The notes under the pieces: generated by a model
Seen by the model: only the letters and a program-made list of their open reading frames with translations
The model's database searches: none
What the model was told of the DNA's origin: nothing
Program-made: the position numbers and the translations under genes
From: Agapetus fuscipes
Lineage: Eukaryota > Arthropoda > Insecta > Trichoptera > Glossosomatidae
Assembly: GCA_951799405.1 (NCBI GenBank)
Contig: OX637332.1
Coordinates: forward strand, 9,243,001 to 9,307,000
Length of the DNA stretch: 64,000 bases
Direction of reading: 5' to 3'
Shown: positions 43,340 to 55,494 of the stretch, piece by piece
How the letters are laid out: every line of letters starts with the position of its first letter
How positions within the stretch are numbered: position 1 is the stretch's first letter

Positions 43340-44353
43340 ACACCTTCCTGAAAATTGAGCTCCTCGAAGTAGGAACAGCATATGGAGAAACGCAAGATTG
43401 GTTTATTCAATTCCATTTGGGCCTTTCATGCGGTAGTTTTCTTTTTTTCCACATTCTTTACCATTGACCAAAATAACTCTTTCGCTTTTGGAGGTTATCT
43501 ACTTCTCCAGGACAACAGAGAGCCCCAAATAACATTTTTCAGTTTTAACAGAAATTGGTGATCAGCTTATTTCTGCATTGGAAGTAAGAAAAACAGTATT
43601 TTGCCATAAGTCATAAACACCTAATGAAAGCTTTTTTTCTCATGGGTAAAATCTTGAAATGTTTCACAAGCAGAGCGTAATGTATTTGCATCTGTTTAGT
43701 GTGAACGTTCATTGAGTATAATCCTTCAATGTCAATATATCTTTGCAACCTAGATTACACCATATGGATTTAAAACAAACTTTTTCAGGGCTTGTATTCC
43801 TCTCAAAACATGTTGTTTTTTGACTAGACTCTTTTTTTATACCTGGTCATAAAAAACAAGGAGCATATTCGGGATCGAACTTTCACCACTTTTCATGTGC
43901 ACCATATAAATTCCGCACATTGATTCAGTTTCCAGGTAGGGAGTTTTCGAATCGCAAACTCGCCTACCGCAGGGATGTTTTTACAGGTCGGTACTGGGTG
44001 TAGGGAAGAGAAGTGATTTCACTTTACCGGGTATAAATAATTCAGTGAACTTTGCCCTAAGTTATTACGCCCAGTCTCAACGTGGAAGTGAGAAAATTGT
44101 AGGGCTTGCAGAGTGCTAAAGTGGATAACCGGTAAATATTGAATCCCAGTTTTACACAAAATTTTAGATTCAAAAAATCTGTGTAAAATGTTAATTTAAA
44201 ATCAAATAAACTGTTGACTTAAATACAACAATATTCAATTTTACACAAAACATGAAAATTAATTCAACATGGAAAAAAGTCATAAAAAAAAGCAAATACG
44301 GCCCTTTGTCTTTGAATAATGTTTTTACCATGTAGGTATACTATATATTATGT
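43340..44353. other. Unassigned
   Basis: Only a short element B tail at 43737-43756. Confidence 0.4.
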
Positions 44354-44532
44354 ACTTCACTTTGCAAATGTCACCCCTGTTTCAGCCAAGGTTGGCAATA
44401 ATTGCAGGGCTTATGTTCATTTGAGATTGGGTTTTTATGTTGAAAGTCTTACTTACACGTTTCTGCTTGAGAGAATGCCTGTAATGTGAATCCCCAATGT
44501 TACATATCCTAGCAACTTGGATTAGATTAGAT
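44354..44532 (+). repeat. Element B copy
   Basis: CACTTTGCAAATGTCACCCC to TTAGATTAGATC, with a 30-bp internal deletion at the GCGGCATG block. Confidence 0.83.
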
Positions 44533-44917
44533 CAGTTTGGTACTTACTACTTTGAGCTTCTTCGAATCAACCGTTCAAATGATGTCATTAGTTTGTACAT
44601 GACATTATTCGAAATCACTGAATGTGGATCAAAACATTTTCTCTTATAAAATGCAAGTCATATTGTTGGCGCACTTTTATGTGGATGTAAGAACATAAAA
44701 CAACATTAAGTATTCTTTTATATTGTGTGGCTTTGTATCAAAATGTCTCAGTCTTGAAGAAAACACTCCTTTTTTCGTGGAAATCTTTTTTATCGAGAGT
44801 AAAAAAAGCCATTGTGGATATACTTAAATACTGAATCTTTTTATTGGCAAGATTTTGCTTTTGAAATTGGGATACAAAAACTTTACAAGTGAGATGATTA
44901 GATGACTAAATAGCAAT

Positions 44918-45144
44918 GGCGAAGGGTGCCATACAAGCCGATTCCTATCGGTTTCCCGTTTAAAATGAGGCAAAAATGAAAATAAAGTAGACTGCATGGT
45001 TTCAATGGGGAAAAAATACGTACTCGTATTGTTTCTTTAGTTTGAAATGTATTTTTTTACTTTGTGCCTATATTTTTTAACTACTTTGTTGCATCATTTT
45101 AAAAGGGAAGCCGATAGGAATCGAGTTGTATGGCACCCTTCGCC
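44918..45144. mobile_element. MITE-5, about 227 bp
   Basis: TIRs of about 55 bp: GGCGAAGGGTGCCATACAA, CGATTCCTATCGG, TTTAAAATGA on both ends in inverse orientation. No coding capacity. Confidence 0.82.
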
Positions 45145-45149
45145 ACTCG

Positions 45150-45829
45150 GAGTAAATAGTCAGTATTTTTTTCATAATATTTAAATAATATCAAGAAAAA
45201 GGCATGGCCATGTGTTGATTTAAGTGGTAGGTACTCGTAAATAAAAAAAAAGATAATCTACAAAATCATCAAATTGTAATTTTTTAAGTTGTTAATAAAA
45301 TTTAATAAATTTCCAACAATCAAAATGATTTTCATGTTATTACATGCAAGTACGTTTATTTATTTTTTGCACTCAATTCGAGGTTAATAATTTATTTTTG
45401 TTGTTAAAACTACAAGCAGAAAAAAAAATCCTACAATTTAAAAAAAAAAGTATGAATACCGGTAATAGCACAGAACTAGAAAAAAATATTAGTTTATATG
45501 GGAGCCCTAACAAGTATGCTGAACACCTTCTGGTACCTACATTTACCCAAAACCTATGTCGGTATGTTTCAGTACAGCTGTACATAGTAAATAACTTACC
45601 TGCGTTACATAGCCGGTATACGTATTAGGTATCCTGTGTACGTATTAGGTATTCGCAAAGGAAAACCAGCAATAAAGATGAGTACGAGAAATAACAATTA
45701 TTCAGAGGGGACTACAACACTAGTGATAAGTTTTATTCACAGTGTAGACTAAATTACTCTCTAAGCCTGAAGTGTTATTTACAATTGGAGAACATCACAA
45801 TTACAATTATTATTATTTTAAACATACCT
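45150..45829. other. Unassigned
   Basis: No supported feature; the overlapping frames at 45344-45628 sit in AT-rich DNA. Confidence 0.4.
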
Positions 45830-45960
45830 GTCTTTAGTCTAGCGGTTAACGCTTTGGACTCGTAATCGGAAGATTATGAGTTCAATATCTGGTGTAAAAA
45901 ATAAAATTCTGTATTTTTTCAAATATGCTCTTCGATGTTTCCATTTGAAGTTTGATTTTT
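45830..45960 (+). repeat. SINE-C relative, partial
   Basis: tRNA-like head GTCTAGCGGTTAACGCTTTG, then AATATGCTCTTCG; runs into an element B piece (45968-46040). Confidence 0.6.
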
Positions 45961-45967
45961 TATTGAT

Positions 45968-46040
45968 AAGTAAGCATGCAGCATTTGTAATCGCAAACTT
46001 ACACGTGTCGGTTTGTGAGCGTGAATTAAATATAAATCTC
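45968..46040 (+). repeat. Element B internal fragment
   Basis: CATGCAGCATTTGTAATCGC and TACACGTGTCGGTTTGTGAG. Confidence 0.65.
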
Positions 46041-46044
46041 ATTC

Positions 46045-46515
46045 ATGGCATGTGGATAGAATGAATAATGATAGACTGACAAAGTATATCTACAGAGAAA
46101 GTGTGAAAGGAAAAAGAGGCAAGGGATGACAGAGAAAAGTATGGAGTGATCAGATTGAGGAGATTGTGAAAGAATGGGATATACAAAGTAAATTTACAAG
46201 AATAACGCAACTAAACGCAACTGAGCTACACATATTGTGTAACTCGAAGGTTTTCGCATGTTGCGAGTAGAACCTATATATTTTTTTAGGTAAGGGAGCT
46301 TGCCTTACGACATTTCAGTTGAATTGGAGATTTTCCAGCTCCCGAGGACGCTGGAGGGCGTTCTTGAGAAGGCTGAGTAGACCTAGATAAAATGTATGAA
46401 AAAGGTGATGGATATGAATGATTTGAAAGAGGTTTGCAAGGATAGGAAGAAATGGAGACAGCTCTGCAGAGGCTCAGCGAAATGGTGACAGATTTACAGT
46501 TACAGTTACAGTAAC
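46045..46515 (+). pseudogene. LINE-2f 3' end interrupted by SINE-A
   Basis: Reads HVDRMNNDRLTKYIYRESVK, VWSDQIEEIVKEWDIQ, then after the SINE insertion (46204-46386) KCMKKVMDMNDLKEVCKDRK, KWRQLCRGSAKW and a TTACAGTTACAG tail. Confidence 0.75.
46204..46386 (-). repeat. SINE-A fragment nested in LINE-2f
   Basis: TGAGCTACACATATTGTGTA to GAAGGCTGAGTAGACC; head missing. Confidence 0.82.
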
Positions 46516-46519
46516 CAAC

Positions 46520-47025
46520 CAAAAATCGCGTGATTCTAGTAGCAAAAAAGAATTTTTAAAAAAACGAGTCGTATATTTTATAGAGAACGGCTTACACCAT
46601 AAGGCTGCGTTTTCAGAGGTTGGTAAGCCGATATGAGTCACCGCTTCAGTCAAGGAATAATCGTTAAGTTCACATATCGGATAATATTAGCGTTTTATAT
46701 CACACACTACGGCTTCTCATCAACATGCGCGAACAGCTTTAACACTCGCCTCCACGTTCCTTATAATAATAATATATGATAACTTATAAGACGACACAGA
46801 GCTTATGGATTTAGCGTGCTTTTTATATAGGTGTATACAAGTACCTACAGATGGAAAAAAAACAGATAAAAAGTGTAAAGAAATTGGAACATTCAGTGAT
46901 TTCTAATGTTGGTGTATTCATTAGCTACATTTTTTTTATTGCATAGGAAATTTTTTACTTTTTTTGTATAGATTTCTTTGTAAGGTTTTGGTCTTTTTTA
47001 TATTTAAATGTAATTTATTCATTAT
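46520..47025. other. Unassigned
   Basis: No supported feature. Confidence 0.4.
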
Positions 47026-47026
47026 A

Positions 47027-47276
47027 TTCCTTGACTTATAGGTTGGTATGAGGCTGACCACCCATACTGTAAAAAATGGTTCACTTTGCCAATGTCACCC
47101 CTGTTTCAGGGAAGGTCGGCAAAAGTTGTGGGGCTTATGTTCATTTGAGGTTTGGATTTTATTTGTAAGTACACATTCAGCATTTGTAAGCGCGAACTAC
47201 ACTTGTTGGTTTGTGAGCATACATCTGAGAGCTTTAAATGAATATATCCTTGCAACTTAGATTATAGATTATAGAT
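47027..47276 (+). repeat. Element B, complete
   Basis: TTCCTTGACTTATAGGTTGG to GATTATAGATTATAGATTAT; close to the minus-strand copy at 50567-50819. Confidence 0.93.
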
Positions 47277-47279
47277 TAT

Positions 47280-48608
47280 TTTAGTCCATTTTAATTTTGT
47301 TTTGTAATGTAAACAAATTTTGTAAATTACTTTTTTATACCAAAGAGTTAATTAAAAGAACTTAAGTAAAATCATGACAATATTTTTTCTCAAGTTTTTA
47401 GATTTAGCCCCTTCAGTGATTGTGTGGCTTATCTACCATTTGATTCAAATATGACCTTTCAATGAAGTTGTCTTAAGAATCAAATTTTTCGCAATCTGAT
47501 CTAAGAAAAAAACGTAAAACATATAATGTGAGATAAATAAATAATAAAAATCAAAATTCAGTTTTCATAAGAGACATTGGTTTAGTACACATAGGTACAA
47601 ACATTGCTCATTTAAAATTGCCTTTAGCTGGACTGTTTATATTGCTGTTTTATACCTAAGAGAAAAAATTAATCGATGTGATTCTTAACAAAAAAATATA
47701 TAATTTTTGTACTTCTTTGCCATTAACGGAGTGAAAATTCATTTTTACATAGTAATGAAAAACAAATATTTGTAAAAATAACATAGATTTATTTTCAGTT
47801 TTATTTAATCTAAATGCAAGCTCTTTCGGACACTTGAAACTCAAAGTATCAAATTAAATACATAAAATTGACACGCAAACAGTGTTAAATGGCAGGAAAA
47901 AACGGAATTCTAAGACAATGTGTATCGAAGAGGAAGATAAAATTGGTTTAAAAGGAAATTCATTAAAACTGTGATATTGGTTTGAACGTCCAAAAAATTC
48001 AGACATCCAAGGTCTGGAGCAAGTTGTTGAAATTACACGTAAGTTTTGGAAAACATATTGTGACCATAGTAAAAAAAGGTCCTATTAGAGTCGTTATTTT
48101 AATAATCTTCGAGGGTCAGATTTTATCAAACTTACTCTATGATATAAAAAAAACTTCAATATGAATGCGTGTAGCTTTACTTATGTTTATAATACAAGCT
48201 AATAGTTTCAGAATTTGCAAAAAAAAAAAAATTATGAGACAAAATATACCTACAAACTAAGTTATAACTTTAAGATTATTTGGCTACCTCTTATAATTTA
48301 ATTTATCTAGCTCCAGGCCCCAATTCGCTTTCGAAAAATTGAAAGAAAAAACTTTTGTAAGGTATTCATTTTTCCCTCGGGACCCACCGCCGCCAAATAA
48401 GAGGGGTGGCTATTTTTCTAGAAGCCCCTTTTGCATGTGGGGCTCGAACCCTTTCAAATTATTCTCTTCTACTTGAAGTTGCTTTGGGTGCGATATCTGA
48501 TTCATTCATCATCCCTACCAACTTAGCTCTTATGAACCACAACCGTGCTATAAAATATGCAGGGATAGTTTCATAATTCACTCGTCCAATATATTTTTAA
48601 TTACAAAA
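47280..48608. other. Unassigned
   Basis: AT-rich; a GC-richer block at 48360-48520 has no supported frame. Confidence 0.4.
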
Positions 48609-48610
48609 AA

Positions 48611-48906
48611 TGCAACTAAGTTACACATACAGTGTAACTTTTTTCCGCGTTATCCCTGAAGGGTTTCGCATGTGTCTAGTGGAATCTATTTAATTTATAG
48701 GTAAGAGAGCCGGCCTTACGCAAACCACTTCAGTTGAAGTGAGGGCCTCCCATCTCCCGATGGGGCTCATACTCATTTCTTGCCGGGTTTGGGGTTAGAA
48801 ATAAACACGAAAATACGAAATCATATTTGACACCCTCGATGGGATCCTAACCTGTGCTCTCAGCATGGAATGTAAGCACTCTACGAACTGAGCTATCGAC
48901 CGGATT
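48611..48906 (-). repeat. SINE-A copy
   Basis: Tail, body and decayed tRNA-like head ending CTGAGCTATCGACCGGA. Confidence 0.88.
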
Positions 48907-48974
48907 AACTTATTGAAAAAAATAATCAAACGTCGAGAAACAGAACAATTTGTTGTAATCTATCTATATATCTG

Positions 48975-49211
48975 TTTCTTGACTAACAGGCTGGTATGAG
49001 GCTGACCCTCTAATTCTTTAAAACTTGGTTCACTTTTGCCAATGCCACCCCAATTTCAGGGAAAGCGGCACAAGTGGCTAGGTCTATGTTCATGTGAGGC
49101 TTGGCTCACTTGGTACTTACACAAACCGCATATGTAAATACGAACTTACATGCGCCTGCTTGTGGGCATACATTTAATATTAATGTATTTTTGCAACTTA
49201 TAATATAGATT
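48975..49211 (+). repeat. Element B, diverged
   Basis: TTCTTGACTAACAGGCTGGT to TTGCAACTTATAATATAG. Confidence 0.83.
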
Positions 49212-49345
49212 GAAACATGTCCTCATGCAGACACGTTTGTTCTTACACATGCGACATGTTGCAAAAGTATTTGCAAATTATGATCCAAACCTCAAATGAA
49301 TTTGAGGATTTTTATAGTATGGGCAGTCTGTCTCATTATAAGCTT
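49212..49345 (-). repeat. Element B, inverted partner
   Basis: AAACATGTCCTCATGCAGAC and AACCTCAAATGAA; tail-to-tail with the previous copy and internally deleted. Confidence 0.65.
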
Positions 49346-49620
49346 AAAGTAAAAAAAATATCACATTGTAAGGGACACTAAGCTTGGAAGGTCACAGAAT
49401 AAATGTTTCACAATGATTTGAATTTTTGTGATTCATTCCGGTCGTATTGAAAATTCACGATTCATAAACAAAACATTGATAGCAATCTTCCCGTCTATCC
49501 TTCAATGTGTCGGTCCCACCATCTGCTGAAAGACTTTGATTACTTAAGATGTTTGGCTCGATAAGCTCAGCAAAACATTTCTGCGTTTTTTTAACAAGGC
49601 TTTGGATTGTCATGCAGATA

Positions 49621-49720
49621 TACTGGATGCAGAGAGCCCAGGACAGAGACGCCTGGAGATATATGGGGGAGGCCTATGTCCAGCAGTGGATAAGAAGTGG
49701 CTGAATAAGTAAGTAAGTAA
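49621..49720 (+). pseudogene. LINE-1f terminal codons
   Basis: Reads WMQRAQDRDAWRYMGEAY, VQQWIRSG, stop, followed by AAGTAAGTAAGTAA. Confidence 0.85.
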
Positions 49721-50034
49721 TAAGTTGGATTGTCAAACACAGCTTTGGATGATGTATTTTAGCGTTTGGACCCAATGCACCCTTTGTAGAAAAAAGGTTA
49801 TGGTTGAATTTTCAGACATGATTCATACATCGTTTTTACACTTAAGGTTAAGATCAATAAACATTAATTGTGAATCATGAATCTCAAAATTGTAAAAATC
49901 AAGGTAAGCGGTAAGAGCAGACACTGCAAGAATCTAAAAACTTCAGCCATAAAAGTATTGAAGACTAAAACAAGTAATTCTCTGAGAGATTGTTCATCTA
50001 ACCAGTATTTTCAGATCTAGGCAATGCTAGTAAG

Positions 50035-50400
50035 CTCCACATATAGTGCAACTTCTTGTTGCGTTGTCCTCGAAAGAATCGCATGTGAAATATGTGTATT
50101 TATAATTTTCATAAGAAATAACTACTTTTATACAGCACAGTTTTAATTTCACATTTTTGAGTTAAATTGCCTAAGCGCTACCGGTCTTTAACCGTCCATC
50201 TTCAGAAGCTGACTAAAAAAAGGGTCAGCCTTACACAAACCACATCACTTGAAATGGGGGTTTCTGAGGTTTTTATTTTTATGTGAAAGGACGAGTAAAC
50301 ACCGTAACAGACTTCATTTCGGGCATCTTTAGTGGTGATCGAGCTCTAGCTCCCTGGTATTCTACGCCAACGTTTGACCAGTTGAATTATCCACCAGACT
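50035..50400 (-). repeat. SINE-A split by a hammerhead-like element
   Basis: SINE-A tail at 50035-50094 and body plus decayed head at 50222-50400. Confidence 0.72.
50095..50221 (-). repeat. Hammerhead-like element, decayed
   Basis: Minus strand, motif 50210-50170: GCUU stem I, CUGAAGA, GGAC, GACC, then GGUAGCGCU and UAGGC. G12-A14 are altered. Family of 53139-53310. Confidence 0.5.
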
Positions 50401-50566
50401 TGATATTGTTATATAACATAAAGATTTTAGAGTAAGTTAAGACGGGAATTCATGTTAAAATAATGGATTCAGAAGTTATTTACAGTTACCAGAGATATCA
50501 ATGTTATTTCCCATAAAAAGATTAAGAGAAATATAGAAGTTGTCATTACAAACACAAGGATGATAA

Positions 50567-50819
50567 TAATCTATAATCTATAATCTAAGTTGCAAGGATA
50601 TATTCATTTAAAGCTCTCAGATGTATGCCCACAAACCAACAAGTGTAGTTCGCGCTTACAAATGCTGAATGTGTACTTACAAATAAAATCCAAACCTCAA
50701 ATGAACATAAGCCCCACAACTTTTGCCGACCTTCCCTGAAACAGGGGTGATATTGGCAAAGTGAACCATTTTTTACAGTATGGGTGGTCAGCCTCATACC
50801 AACCTATAAGTCAAGGAAT
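50567..50819 (-). repeat. Element B, complete
   Basis: CTATAATCTATAATCTAAGT to CCAACCTATAAGTCAAGGAA. Confidence 0.93.
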
Positions 50820-50824
50820 GATGA

Positions 50825-51320
50825 TGTGCCAAAATACATCGCAAAATATATTGTAACAAAAAAAAGAAGAAAACATTTTTGTAATCAAATTACTTCTATT
50901 GACGCACCCTAATGTATTCTATAAACTACCCAAACACACAGATGCGCTAGACGTACACATGCATGTACAAAGATACAAATGTTTGTCCCTTCATTTAAAT
51001 ACGTAAGTAGCCTCGCCTAGCTGCGCGTATGAGTGACGTGTATCCTAATTGAGGAACAAACAAAGCTACATTAGTGGCAGCCTAAAAACTTTTATACAAA
51101 TGCTCGTGTGCAACGGCTCACTCTGTGTTCAACATTCAAAAATCGATATTTAAAGACCGTTATTGGATCAAAGTAGTAGTCGACTAATTTTTCTTCTGAT
51201 GCCTAGTCAAACCCACCCAACGTCGGCCATCAATTGATAGAATCTTTCCTTATATAGCCATAGAGCCATGAGATCTGCTTCGATCCCTCGATCTTTTCTG
51301 TAATAATCAAATACAACAGT
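50825..51320. other. Unassigned
   Basis: No supported feature. Confidence 0.4.
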
Positions 51321-51325
51321 CCATA

Positions 51326-51508
51326 CTTTCACCCTCCAAGCACATGTCAAGGAACTGAGTTGCAGAATTAATGTTCATTTGTAGTTTTGGTTTCATTTTG
51401 TAAGTACACATACAGCATTCGCAAGCACGAAATTACATGTGTTAGCTCGTAGGCATACTTTAAATGTTACTGTTAATGTTAAATTGTCTATGCAACTTAT
51501 GTAGATTA
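51326..51508 (+). repeat. Element B, diverged
   Basis: Contains TACACATACAGCATTCGCAA and TTGTCTATGCAACTTATG. Confidence 0.65.
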
Positions 51509-51514
51509 GGTACA

Positions 51515-52210
51515 TTGATTTCGATCAAATGTTTAAATGTGTTCAAATTTCACTTGCATTTTATGATAACTTTGCCTATAAATTGCTCTATTTTAATTTT
51601 TTGCAAACAGTGCTTTAGTAAATGTAAGCAAGTTTCCAAAGATAATATCATTCTGTTAACGCTGACGGAAATACACATTTATTGAATAAAAAAACTGAAA
51701 TAAATAACAAAGGCGATGTTATTGTGTGACTCTCTAGAGTTTTCAATCTTCCACATGACAGAATTTCATGGAGAGATGGACCTCGAGTGGTCTGGGGCCT
51801 CTCTTTTATTCAAAACAAAACTACGGGACGCGCGCAAAGAAAGCGAAAGGCGCAAATACTACCTGCCGTGCAAGATAGGGGTGAGTTCCCTTTGAAGATG
51901 GTCCGCACTCGAACCCTGTACCCTCTATAATAAAATGCGAATATAATCTGCATGACATATCTCGTTGGCTCCCAGAAAATCAAAGAATGCGAGGCTGCCG
52001 AAAATTTGAGAAAATAAAAAAATACATATCAGATTCAAAATCAAAGGTCCGTTTGGGTTCCCTACATTTTTACAAAGGTTTCCTTTTATCATTGTTTTTT
52101 TATCATCACAAATACTTGCATTTTAACAGGTCAATGTGCGTAGATAGTTTTTTTTTAAATCGTATGATGAGCATTATACTATGGTGGACAAAAACTCATA
52201 ATTTAAGTGT
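51515..52210. other. Unassigned
   Basis: A GC-richer block at 51725-51925 has no consistent frame. Confidence 0.35.
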
Positions 52211-52211
52211 T

Positions 52212-52430
52212 AGTAATGATTCCCCGTCTGACGTTTATTTCAAAACCAAAAACCACAGAACCGGCAAAGGTTTACTCACAAGAAATGAAACCCTGACTCC
52301 CTAAAAACAGGAAAACTCCCCCTTCAATGGAAGTAGAAAGCGTAAGGCTTTGAGAATAAATATGTACCACTTGCCTTTGCGGAAATCGAGATGAAAAGCT
52401 ACAAGGTATGTGCTGCTTAGCTGCGTTTTT
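52212..52430 (+). repeat. SINE-A, headless and diverged
   Basis: AATGATTCCCCGTCTGACGT, GAACCGGCAAAGGTTTACTC, tail to GCTGCTTAGCTGCG. Confidence 0.72.
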
Positions 52431-53138
52431 TTGCGTTTCATATTGCAGACAATAATATGCAAGTTGTCACTGCTTCATCCTTGTATGAGTTGCATTGCCA
52501 ATAAAACTTTTTGTAATTATTCAATAGTTTTGTTATCTCGTTATGTCGACTAAAAAGCTATCTGTAAAGGTGTCTACAAACTTATCTGTAAGATAAAATG
52601 AACGTATTAAAAAATATTTAAAGTATTCTTGGATGTGATTTAATTTTTCTTCAGTTTTGTCACAGGTTTTCCATTAACATTTACCAGTCAGATTTCGAAC
52701 TCAATATTTTTCGGACATATTGATCAGAAACTACATTTATTTCGATTCCAACGCATCAGTTTGAAAAGAAAATCATGGATCAAAAATATACTTTTTATTC
52801 TTGCTGTTTGTTCAAAATACGATCCTCTTTGGGTAGTACCTAGTCCTTTTCTTTGAGACCCATATCAGTTAAAGAATTCGACTGATATTTTTGGGTTCCT
52901 GATCCAATTTACCTAATAAGTTTTTCGTCTATACCTACGTACAAAATATACGACCCTTAGTTTATACTAGAGTACTTTTTTATTTCCTTCAAAATAAGGA
53001 ACAGTACCTACCTATCCTTGTTTCTTTAATGATACAATATTTTCTGTGAATTCATGTGAACATTTTTGTCCTACATTAATTGACTTGAAAATAGGCGTTT
53101 TCAAAATGGGTTATTTCTAGGTATGTTTTTTTTTAATT

Positions 53139-53310
53139 TTAATTAAAAAACTTTTTTAAAACATGCTTTTATTTTAACAAATTTTTGAGTTTACAATGCC
53201 TTAGCCTCTGAAGATGGACGGAAAAAGTCCGATAGCGCTAAGGCATTGTTAACTAAAAAAAATGTGTAAATAAAACTATGTTTTAAAAAAGTTTTTTTTA
53301 TTCAAATTAA
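53139..53310. mobile_element. Inverted-repeat element with hammerhead-type centre
   Basis: Imperfect arms of about 55 bp (AAAACTTTTTTAAAACAT type) flank the motif at 53204-53244. Confidence 0.75.
53204..53244 (+). ncRNA. Hammerhead-type ribozyme motif, AGCGCU family
   Basis: Stem I GCCU/AGGC, core CUGAAGA (53208-53214), extra U, stem II GGAC/GUCC with a 7-nt loop, GAU instead of GAA, self-complementary AGCGCU as stem III, A17 at 53240. The A14 change would be expected to harm catalysis. The longer alternative pairing CAATGCCTTAGC/GCTAAGGCATTG is also possible. Confidence 0.5.
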
Positions 53311-53551
53311 AATGAATTTTCACTCAGTGAATGCACTAACTCTAGAAAATTATGTTTTTTTTTTTTTAAGAAAATTGTTCATAAAAAGATTTATAGTAGA
53401 TCAAAATACAAATTTCTCTTAAAAGCTTAACTCTGTGGTTTTACTAATATTGCGCTTGGGTTGTTTTTTATATATTTTAAAATTAAATAGTGCATCTTTT
53501 AATTAATGCATCATTTGTTGCATCACATTTTTTTAGAGCTCGCAAATAGTT

Positions 53552-53598
53552 CTGAAGATGCAACGCTCATTAAGCTATGAAACGCTTATGGATAAGGA
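53552..53598 (+). ncRNA. Weak hammerhead-like string
   Basis: CUGAAGA (53552-53558) is followed 21 nt later by GAAACGCUUA, but stem II is poor. Confidence 0.2.
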
Positions 53599-53754
53599 TA
53601 AAAAAGGTCGATAGATGAACCTCTTTCAAATATGTACATTATTTGCTTTGTGTGATACACTACATATGTACCTACATACCTGTACCTACTACGCTACTCT
53701 GGAAATATTTTTGTTTGGCATCTACAATATAAATTGCAAAAAAATGAAAATGTT

Positions 53755-53935
53755 TATGGTTCACATCGAACGCATTTAAGTTTGCACTTAAACATGTTGC
53801 ATGTGTAATAACAAAATTCAAACCCAAATATCAAATGAGCATAATGTCTACCGACATTCCTTGAAACAGTTGTGACAATTATATAAGTGAACCAGTTTTT
53901 ACAGTATGGGTGGTCAACGTCTAATATTTAAGTCG
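53755..53935 (-). repeat. Element B, diverged
   Basis: TTTACAGTATGGGTGGTCAA near the right end; tail missing. Confidence 0.75.
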
Positions 53936-53939
53936 ACAA

Positions 53940-54437
53940 ACAGAAATAATAATATCCTGTACTTTATTTATATGCAATAATATTTAATATTTTATTTCAT
54001 CAAACTTATCCCGGCATTTTTTATTACGATTCCTCCAGATAAGATCGCGCTTCGTCGGAAAAATAATAATATAATATTCATCGTTTACCGTACCAAAAAA
54101 AAAAACTCGTAATTATCCTTGCCGAGTCGATCCGTCGCCAAGATACGACGAAAGGAAAAGGTTTAACATTTTTTGAGAGCCATTCACCAGATCTTATTCA
54201 TAGAAGCCGGCGTGGACTGGCTTATCTCTCAGAGGCATCGAGCTCTTAGACTGTTCGGGTCATTTCATTCCACCACGCATGATGATTGAATACAACAGTG
54301 GTGTATTAAAACATCATCTGCCGGGTATGGCGTTTTATGAACGTCCATTAGTGGAGGGATTTTGTAATGGCTCTGAATAAATAATGCATTGAGCTTCAAG
54401 AACAGAAAATAGCTTGTGCTCTTCTTCTTCTTTGTAT
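53940..54437. other. Unassigned
   Basis: Moderately GC-rich (54110-54340), no gene supported. Confidence 0.35.
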
Positions 54438-54698
54438 AACGCAACTAAGCTACACATATAGTGTAACTTCTTGCCTGCGTTTCCCCGAAGGGGTCCCATG
54501 TGGCGCTTCGGGACCTATTTATTTTTACAGGTAAGGCGCCGGCCTCACACCAACCACTTTCACTTGAAATGGGGGTTTTCCAGCTCCCGGGGGGGGGGGG
54601 GTGGTTCTCATTTCTTGTGAAGGCTGAGTACACCTTTGAGATCGAACCCTTGCTCTCGGCATGGAATGCAAGTATTCTACCAATTGAGCTATTGACCT
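54438..54698 (-). repeat. SINE-A half of a second SINE-C/SINE-A dimer
   Basis: Same internal truncation (AGTACACC joined to GATCGAACCC) as 25961-26215, with a G run of about 14 at 54588-54601. Confidence 0.88.
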
Positions 54699-54935
54699 TT
54701 TTACGAGCTTGATCGTCGTCGCTACAAAGCGCCAATTCTCGAGCAAGACCCAGTTGCTGTAAGGCTGGATGGATCTTTGGTGACCGGTCATTGGTAAAGG
54801 TCTTTTGAATATATCATCCCAGCGAAAAGCAAATTTGAAAATATAAATGGAATATTTTTTGTGCTTCGTCGGGAATCGAACCCACAACCTTCCCATTCAG
54901 AGTCCGAAGTGTTACCACTGAGCTACAGACCGGTC
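54699..54935 (-). repeat. SINE-C half of a second SINE-C/SINE-A dimer
   Basis: TTTACGAGCTTGATCGTCGT at the junction, box B GGTTCGATTCCC (minus strand) near 54880, head ending ACCGGT. Confidence 0.88.
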
Positions 54936-54988
54936 TGTATGCCTGATTTTAATGTGTAACCATTGCGACCAACATGATAAATTTGTAC

Positions 54989-55108
54989 TCAAACAAGGTT
55001 ATCCACGACAAATTTGATTCGTAGATTATCCATAGATCATCAGTTTTTTGCACGGAAAATTCACTTTATTTGGCGGCTGAGCCATGGATTTTCTATGTGT
55101 GAATAACA
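54989..55108. mobile_element. MITE-3 copy
   Basis: GGTTATCCACGAC left, ATGTGTGAATAACAC right, inner GGCGGCTGAGCCATGGATTT as in 40076-40190. Confidence 0.62.
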
Positions 55109-55494
55109 CTGTTAGATTCTCACACATAAATTGTATAGAACGAAAAGCGAAAATCCAATATTTTCAAAAGATAATAATGGGATTAGCAAGCATTTTAAAA
55201 CATACTTTATCCTCTGAGGATAAAAACATCAATAGTCTTTAATGATCGCTAACAAAATATTTTTTTCCCCTTTCTCTAGCAACCCAGTCGTGTGACATCA
55301 CAATTTTGTTGTATATGGAATTTGTTTTGCGCCCATTTATCAAAACACACAAAATAACATTATATTGCCAAATAATTTTCTCATTAAGAAAATACCCAGA
55401 TTGCTTCTTTGGGTTCTATACGATACGACTCGTATACGACAATATGTATCTTATATTTTGTATTGTTTGTGTATTAACACTGAAAATTCATACT

